A stretch of 64,000 nucleotides of DNA, from contig OY727096.1 in assembly GCA_963402885.1 (NCBI GenBank), positions 8,503,501 through 8,567,500 on the forward strand, read 5' to 3'. Shown here one piece after another: positions 58,518 to 64,000 of the stretch. Below the pieces are notes generated by a model. The model was not told where the DNA came from, searched no databases, and saw only the letters and a program-made list of their open reading frames with translations. The stretch comes from Antedon bifida (lineage: Eukaryota > Echinodermata > Crinoidea > Comatulida > Antedonidae). The position numbers and the translations under genes are program-made. Within the stretch, counting starts at the first letter, position 1. Every line of letters begins with the position of its first letter.

Positions 58518-58570
58518 ATTTTGAAATTTAACAAAGATATGAAAGGTTTCCTAAAAAGATTAGGCTCATA

Positions 58571-58576
58571 AATAAA
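58571..58576 (+). promoter_or_regulatory. Poly(A) signal of the kinesin-Death gene
   Basis: AATAAA lies 53 bp after the stop codon, in AAATAAATAG. It is the nearest signal and consistent with the Death-domain exon being the last one. Confidence 0.55.
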
Positions 58577-58701
58577 TAGTATTTATGACCTTGTATTTTG
58601 TGGATGTGTGGGTCCACAAGTAAGTAACAGTAGGAAGCTTTCAACAGCTGACCACCAACATTTGTTTTTGAAAAGCATTTAAATTCTAGTTTATACCTAT
58701 A

Positions 58702-59078
58702 CAGTAGAACCCTAGGGACACCCCTATTAAGGGACACTTTCTTGCCGCATGTTTCAACACCAACCCCTATTCAGGGAAAACTTCTATTAAGGGGACATGA
58801 ACACTTTTGAGTAGTGTGCCAAATGATTGATTTATATCATTTTGAATACAAAAATGGATATCATAAGAATTACGATAATACTTATGATACTTTCTCTGGC
58901 TTAACAGTTTCTTTGGATGCTAAATTTTCAATACTTCTCAATTTCGGTTCATTTTGTTATATTGTTTTTTTTTTCTGCTAAAAAATTTGATTTTTGGCTA
59001 GTATCCCCTTAATAGGGTAGCCCTTTTCATGGGACAATTTGTTGAGGTCCTGAAGGTTTCCCCTTAATAGGGGTTCTG
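58702..59078. mobile_element. pogo/Tigger-like MITE with TA target
   Basis: Termini CAGTAGAACCC and GGGGTTCTG (inverse CAGAACCCC), each adjoined by TA (58700-58701, 59079-59080). Subterminal CCCTATTAAGGGACAC and its inverse occur at both sides. 377 bp, non-coding. Confidence 0.72.
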
Positions 59079-59080
59079 TA

Positions 59081-59940
59081 GTTGCAAAACTATAACTAAG
59101 TTTGTCTATAATAAAGTATTTTATATTGTACACAGTTTTTAAACTATATTAATTTTCTTAAATCATTAACATAGGCCTACTATAGAACTTGTAAATTCAT
59201 TCATTCATTCGTGTCATTCATTTTGCAATTTATTTACTATACAATACACTGAGATATAAATATCACTATTTATCTTTTACAGCACCAGTAAATGTACCTT
59301 TTGCAGCATTAACGCTAATTACTGTAAATGCAATGAATAAATAAGAACTTACAAAATGATTAGAATTTTAAATCTAAGATTATTTACATAATATAATTAT
59401 TTAACAATATTATTATTACTTTGAAACGATTAAACTTTTAATACTGTACAGTACCATTTATTTATCCATGTTTGTTTTGTACTTTGTCATTATTTTATTG
59501 CCCTTTGTAATCTTATTTTAACTTTATATGTATCTTATAATAAAAAAATACAAATTTGATTTCTTGTTATAGTTGAAATGGCGTACAAACGAGGCATAAT
59601 CAGAATGTATATTTTTAATTTGCTGCCTCACAATTCATTTGACTCGTGCAAATAGATATAATTTGACCAAAAAATATTAACCCTAAACCGTGAATAAAAA
59701 ATGTGTAAACCAGAAAGATTACCCATTTTCTTTTTATATTTTGGTTTTATTTTATTTAATTTTCTGTTTGTGGGGTGGTGGGTGGGGGGAATTCATTTTT
59801 ATTAGGCATACACATGCACAGACCACCGCCGTCTATCTATATATAAATTTACGTAAGGGCAAAATTCGGTAAATCGTGCGTTACTTCTAGAATGTTTACT
59901 CGGTGGTATATAAAGTTGGTTCGTACTTTCGGTACTGATT
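59081..59940. other. Intergenic, no gene seen
   Basis: AT-rich. A (CATT)n run near 59195-59225. No motif recognised. Confidence 0.4.
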
Positions 59941-59948
59941 TTACCCAC

Positions 59949-60390
59949 CTGATGTAACCCTGTTTACTAAATTAAATTGAGTTAGATAATTGGTATTGAC
60001 AATTAAATCGAATTTAGGTTCAACAATTTTCCCCAAATAGGGATGTTTTCCGATCGTGGTATACACTGTCTCCAATGGATGTCCATCTTGAAAAATACCC
60101 GTACACAATAATACGAGGATGCTTCGCATTTACCTATCTCCTTCTACGATAATTGTTTTTAATAGCTGAAAACAGCATCATAATGTTGAAGACAGGCCAA
60201 TTTTCTTTAAAAAATACTTATTTGATAGATTTAATATACGTTTATACAAATGTATTGTTGCGATGAATTGAACATTCCAATCTCTCAGTCTCCCAGTATA
60301 ATTGTTTGGTTTAACACAAGTAGGTACATTTATGGGCCCTTGGGGGATAAACTTAAAACCTTCAGATATAGTATTGCAATACTTTGACAA
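59949..60390 (-). other. Possible unassigned minus-strand coding sequence
   Basis: Two protein-like stretches: from about 60385, SKYCNTISEGFKFIPQGPIN then VPTCVKPNNYTGRLRDWNVQ. From 60129, GHPLETVYTTIGKHPYLGKI then VEPKFDLIVNTNYLTQF, ending at a consensus-like donor CAG-GTGGGT (59951-59943). Composition looks like protein, but I recognise no family and could not join the two with compatible phases. They could be a decayed mobile-element gene or chance frames. Confidence 0.25.
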
Positions 60391-60399
60391 ACTGTAAAT

Positions 60400-61060
60400 A
60401 CGTATTGACCATTTTTTGTCTCTATTTGAATCGCAAATTTCTTACTGCGAGTGTGGGTGCTGTTAGATATATAAACAAAAAAACAAATAAACTTTATTAT
60501 TGTGATTGTGGGTACTGTTACTTTTGATATATAAACACATAATATACAAATAAACTGTATTACTGACAGTTGCTTCTCAACGTTTGTATTAAACAATAAT
60601 TACAACAAATATAAATGTCGTAGTGGTGTATCGTTACATGTACTTTACTATTTCAATCGATGACTGACAGTTTTAACAAAGTATTAAATCGCAAATGTTC
60701 TACTCGGGGGTTCTACTGTATTTAATGGTATAATTATAGGCCTATAAAACATGAAAAAAATATTTCGTTACTGAGTGGATAGAGTATATATTAAAAAAAT
60801 ATTGCTCTTTGTACCCATCCTCTTCCCCATCCTTCAACCCTAATGTTACATACAAAAAACAAATTTGGTTTGTTTAAATGAGTCCAAATCAAAAATTTGG
60901 ACACATTCTTCTTCTAATTTTGTTTTAATATGAGGATATAGAGCTTCATCAAAACATTTATTTCATCGTGAAATTACAGGATGGATAAACTATTTTATAA
61001 TTTATCGTTCTTATAAACTAAGTCTCATTTGAGGCTTAGGGAGTGGGGGTGGAAGAATCG
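60400..61060. other. Intergenic, no gene seen
   Basis: A short direct repeat (GATATATAAACA with AAACAAATAAACTT) lies at about 60465-60560. Nothing else. Confidence 0.4.
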
Positions 61061-61064
61061 TGAG

Positions 61065-61145
61065 TTACAACCCTGGCACTTAGGTCAGGATTAAACCTCT
61101 TGGGATTGGAAGGCAGGCATGTTAACCACCAAGCTACAGCTCTGC
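61065..61145 (-). repeat. tRNA-derived SINE head
   Basis: On the minus strand TGTAGCTTGGTGG (61138-61126) is a good A-box and AGGTTTAATCCT (61098-61087) a B-box one CpG decay away from consensus, at tRNA spacing. The anticodon arm is not convincing, so it is a SINE or tRNA pseudogene. Confidence 0.5.
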
Positions 61146-61375
61146 TACTATTGATAGGGTATTTGGTTATTTTTTAAATACATATCCGGCTTCTGTGTTT
61201 GGCTATATAAATTGTTTTTATTTTTATATTGTACTTAAAAACAATTAATCGACTTACATAGTAATTTTTAAAATGACACTAGGGCCTACCAATTAAATTT
61301 GTATTTCATTTGTATTTAAAAGATATCCTTTTCTATAAATGTTCATCTGACATTTTCCTTACAAAAATGAACTCT

Positions 61376-62205
61376 GCATATCAGATGCAGTTTAGCAATT
61401 CACACTTTCTAGGAATTAATTCTATTATATTACATCGTCAAATACCAGTGGAGCCTCCACCATTTAAAAAAAGAAGAACTGGGTATTTATCTTTAAAAGA
61501 CATGATTTTATTATCGCAAAGTGAAGTGTGCTCTTGCACAATGTTCCTTGACACTTTGGAAGGTGATACTTTGCAAGTTTCCCGATTTTGATCAAGGTTC
61601 CCGCTATCTTTTAAATGGTGATTAAGAAGCTGACAAAATACTAGAACACTGGTACAGCACATTATAGTTGGTCTGTATTCTCTAGAGATGTGAAAGGCAC
61701 CCAACAATAGAAACACTATTTAGCTCAGTGGCGTCTCTGATCAATGAGGAAAATGTATGCATGGCAGTCTCTTCTGAAAATGTACCAGATATTATTTTTC
61801 CTTCCTGTGTAAATTGCATTGACTTGATCTCCTCGCCTTACTTTAGGTGGTTGTGTCAGAGTTACCCTACAATGTAATTGTTAATGTCCATGTCAATATT
61901 TTGTGTCCTTTCCAGAAGTCCAGAAAATACAAAAACAGACCGAAGACCGTAACGTGCTGCACCAGTGTTCTTCGTTGAAACATCTTAACAGATATTAACG
62001 GTAACTTTGATCAACATGGGGGAAACTTACAACCACCTTCCACCATGCCAAGATACATGGCACAAGAGCATACTTCAAATTGCGATATGAAAAAATAGAG
62101 ATATCCAGTTCTTTTAAACGTATGTGGAAGCTCCACCGGTCTCTAAAGGCTGTGTAGTGTAATTTCTAGAAAGTGTGAATTGCTGAACTGCAGCTGATAT
62201 GAAAA
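61376..62205. repeat. Inverted repeat, ~100-bp arms, 830 bp apart
   Basis: TTTAGCAATTCACACTTTCT (about 61392) and GTGGAGCCTCCAC (about 61449) recur inverted as AGAAAGTGTGAATTGCTGAA (about 62170) and GTGGAAGCTCCAC (about 62127). AAGAACTGG and its inverse are also placed symmetrically. The material between has no clear frame. It may be a TIR element or an inverted gene-fragment duplication. Confidence 0.55.
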
Positions 62206-62489
62206 TTTAAAAAATAGACATATTAATGAGTTTGCAAATATAAAAAACATGATTACAAATTACTGAAAACGAACACATTTCTTCATAATACACAGCATAT
62301 TCATTTTTTGTTAATCTTTACCTTTAATTTTCTTGTTTATTGGGTCTATGTTTATGAAAACATCAGTTTGCATAAGATCTATAGATCTTTTTTATTTTTA
62401 AGTCATTTTTTATTAAAGTTCAATGACCTTCTGACCTCTAATGGCGTCAATATTTGTTGGATTTACTTAGAAAAAATATATTACACTTG

Positions 62490-63180
62490 AACTATCTATT
62501 AGTAGAGAGGCCAAATACTCAAAAGTCCTCTAGAAAAAGTTTGGGGGCAATTTTTTAATAAGAGGCAACCATGTTGAATGTATCCTCAGTTTTTGGGTTT
62601 TAAGGTCAGTTTATAGTGTTAAAATATATGATTTTTTCTTTATTTATGAAAAATCATCTATATCAACAGATCTATCCAAAAAACTATTTTTGAAGATCAA
62701 CTAATGTTACATATTATAGTAATTATAAGATAAACATTTTATTGTACACATAAAAACAAAGGAAATGAAATACAAAAGTGTCATTTTCTCAAAATGTTGT
62801 TTTAACATAATTTAGATAGAACATCCGTTAATTACAGTTTTATAGACTTTTCCCCAGTATGTTTTTTTATATGTTGTTCACCAGTCAGGTTTCTGTTTTC
62901 GAGAAATCTACAAAACAGAGAGACTTCCTATACGACCTAATGTTGGGAAGTTTTCATTGGGGTCTCTGTTTTGGAGAAATGTCAAAAAACAGAGATCCGG
63001 GGCCCCTATAACATAATTATTGATAAGTTGTTTTTTCAATCTTTCAATGATACATTGCAATAACAAACAAGTTTTTGTTGAGGTTTCTGTTTCGAAAAAT
63101 CTCGAAAGAGAAACCTGGTCAATTGAGTTTTTGAACACCCTAATTAATTGGACTTTATCAAAGTTGGAAGGTTTCTCCAC
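62490..63180. repeat. Copy of the 50880-54115 repeat segment with hairpin satellite
   Basis: AGAGAGGCCAAATACTCAAA, then AACCATGTTGAATGTA, then AAATCATCTATATCAACAGA match the left copy in order, without the Gypsy insertion. It ends in GGTTTCTGTTTTCGAGAAAT-type hairpin units. It serves as an approximate empty site for the Gypsy element. Confidence 0.65.
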
Positions 63181-63379
63181 CTTGAGACCTTAATTGCATC
63201 TATAGCGTAACGCCAGTTACACTCCTCGCTACAAATATCATCATGTGAATTTGTAATCTATTACTAAACTATAAGAAGTTAATTAGCAACACCTTAAATT
63301 AGAACAATGGCAATAGTTAACTTTGCTGATTACAACTTACGCAAGTACATCGATCTAGTTATCATTTGGAATAAGTAGT

Positions 63380-64000
63380 ACCAATTTATGCATCGGACGA
63401 TCAAACTTTATCCGGCGCCTTCCAGAATAGACAGACACCTTACGAACAAGTTTGGGTACAGTTCGATCCCTCTGGCCAACCCCATTCATTTCCTTTCGCA
63501 TTTGGGTCTTTCATAATAACTATGTCTCCGACTTTCATGTTCCTCTTCTTCGTCTCCTATAGAAATGTTGGACCATTTAGCCACCTTTGATTATCGACAA
63601 ATTGGGCAGCCGTCAAACCTCTACTTCCTTCATCGCTGGGATTATCCTCTGAACGCACATACTTCCATTGATCCACATCCGTCAGGTCACGTATGAGCTT
63701 GCACCCTGTTGGCAACATAAATCTTAAAGCGCTTCGTCTAATTTTTCAAGTCACCTTGCTATCAGTCCAGTAGTACTCTTTCACAACATCTAGCCTTAAT
63801 TCCTTTCGCAAATAGGCACTTACTCTTGCAGAAACCACCGCTGCTGTTCTAATCTAGGTATGGTGATTCTCCTATTTAATGGCGTTACCCTAGCTTTTCC
63901 AGCGACGAATGATACCTTTACACTACCATCTAGGTATAGTACTCGCAAATAAGAACACTGTCGATATCCGGCCTCCGATGCATCTGAGAAATGATGAAGT
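63380..64000 (-). pseudogene. BEL/Pao RNase H to integrase C-terminus, degenerate, runs off the window
   Basis: Minus strand from the right edge: HHFSDASEAGYRQCSYLRVL, VKVSFVAGKARVTPLNRRIT then IPRLE, a frameshift, AAVVSARVSAYLRKELRLDV and EYYWTDSKV. This is the BEL/Pao RNase H domain, with D of FSDAS and D of TDSKV visible. Then RDLTDVDQWKYVRSEDNPSD and EGSRG. After a gap where the integrase core should be, RNMKVGDIVIMKDPNAKGNE and WGWPEG match the integrase C-terminal end. The integrase core is deleted. Several stops make it non-functional. Confidence 0.82.

Noticed and set aside
60130-60165. Micro-exon on the minus strand joining the two unassigned coding-like stretches
   Set aside because: Splice-like ends exist but every phase choice gives a stop or breaks the downstream frame.
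61310-61591. 93-codon plus-strand frame (contains EVCSCTMFLDTLEGDTLQVS)
   Set aside because: Overlaps the inverted repeat arm, has an equal-length antisense frame (61438-61716) and no recognisable motif.

Overview
The window is AT-rich, intron-bearing, repeat-saturated animal genomic DNA. The evidence is GT-AG exons of metazoan gene families (BEN domain, kinesin motor, Death domain) and a mixture of CR1/L2-like LINEs, Penelope, BEL/Pao, Gypsy, Helitron/Helentron, hAT, piggyBac-like and Mutator-like elements typical of marine invertebrates. An invertebrate deuterostome is my guess; the species cannot be fixed from sequence alone. No prokaryotic operon, rRNA, intact tRNA or CRISPR array was seen.

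Two host genes are supported, both on the + strand. At the left edge are the last two coding exons of a BEN-domain gene (9-153 and 1295-1419) with a poly(A) signal. From 7719 to 58517 runs the 3' part of one very long gene: seven phase-compatible exons encode the C-terminal part of a kinesin-3-like motor (switch II region, the VPYRDSVLT loop, ISPAD, neck), a coiled coil, a short Ser/Thr linker and a complete C-terminal Death domain. Total coding length, splice phases and motif order agree across all seven exons. The motor N-terminus (P-loop, switch I) was not found in the window. This kinesin-Death domain protein is the most interesting host feature.

Almost everything else is mobile DNA inside the introns. 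(1) 2535-5715: a degenerate LINE inserted into a minisatellite. (2) 7974-11035, 14716-23177, 29158-29440 and 34496-40034: stacks of non-autonomous Helentron-like elements (family A), head-to-tail and inverted, hosting canonical Helitrons (family B), a LINE copy with an open RT frame and palindromic MITEs. (3) 13227-14394: a hAT-like element with an 8-bp target duplication. (4) 23178-26167: a miniature LTR retrotransposon with PBS, PPT and a 47-codon ORF, whose LTR carries 47-bp and 36-bp minisatellites. (5) 26373-28814: three TIR elements. (6) 29500-31625: LINE debris and a Penelope 3' end with a hammerhead-like motif. (7) 32390-34030: a satellite of hairpin-forming units. (8) 40369-43121 and 54783-56147: two more Helentron-like families closely flanking kinesin exons. 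(9) 43627-53640: LTR and LINE debris, a Mutator-like foldback element and a compact Gypsy element with 138/140-bp LTRs.

Downstream of the kinesin stop codon, 58.5-64 kb holds a pogo-like MITE, a tRNA-derived SINE, a duplicated intron segment and, at the right edge, a degenerate BEL/Pao pol fragment. Most short reading frames in the window are repeat translations rather than genes.
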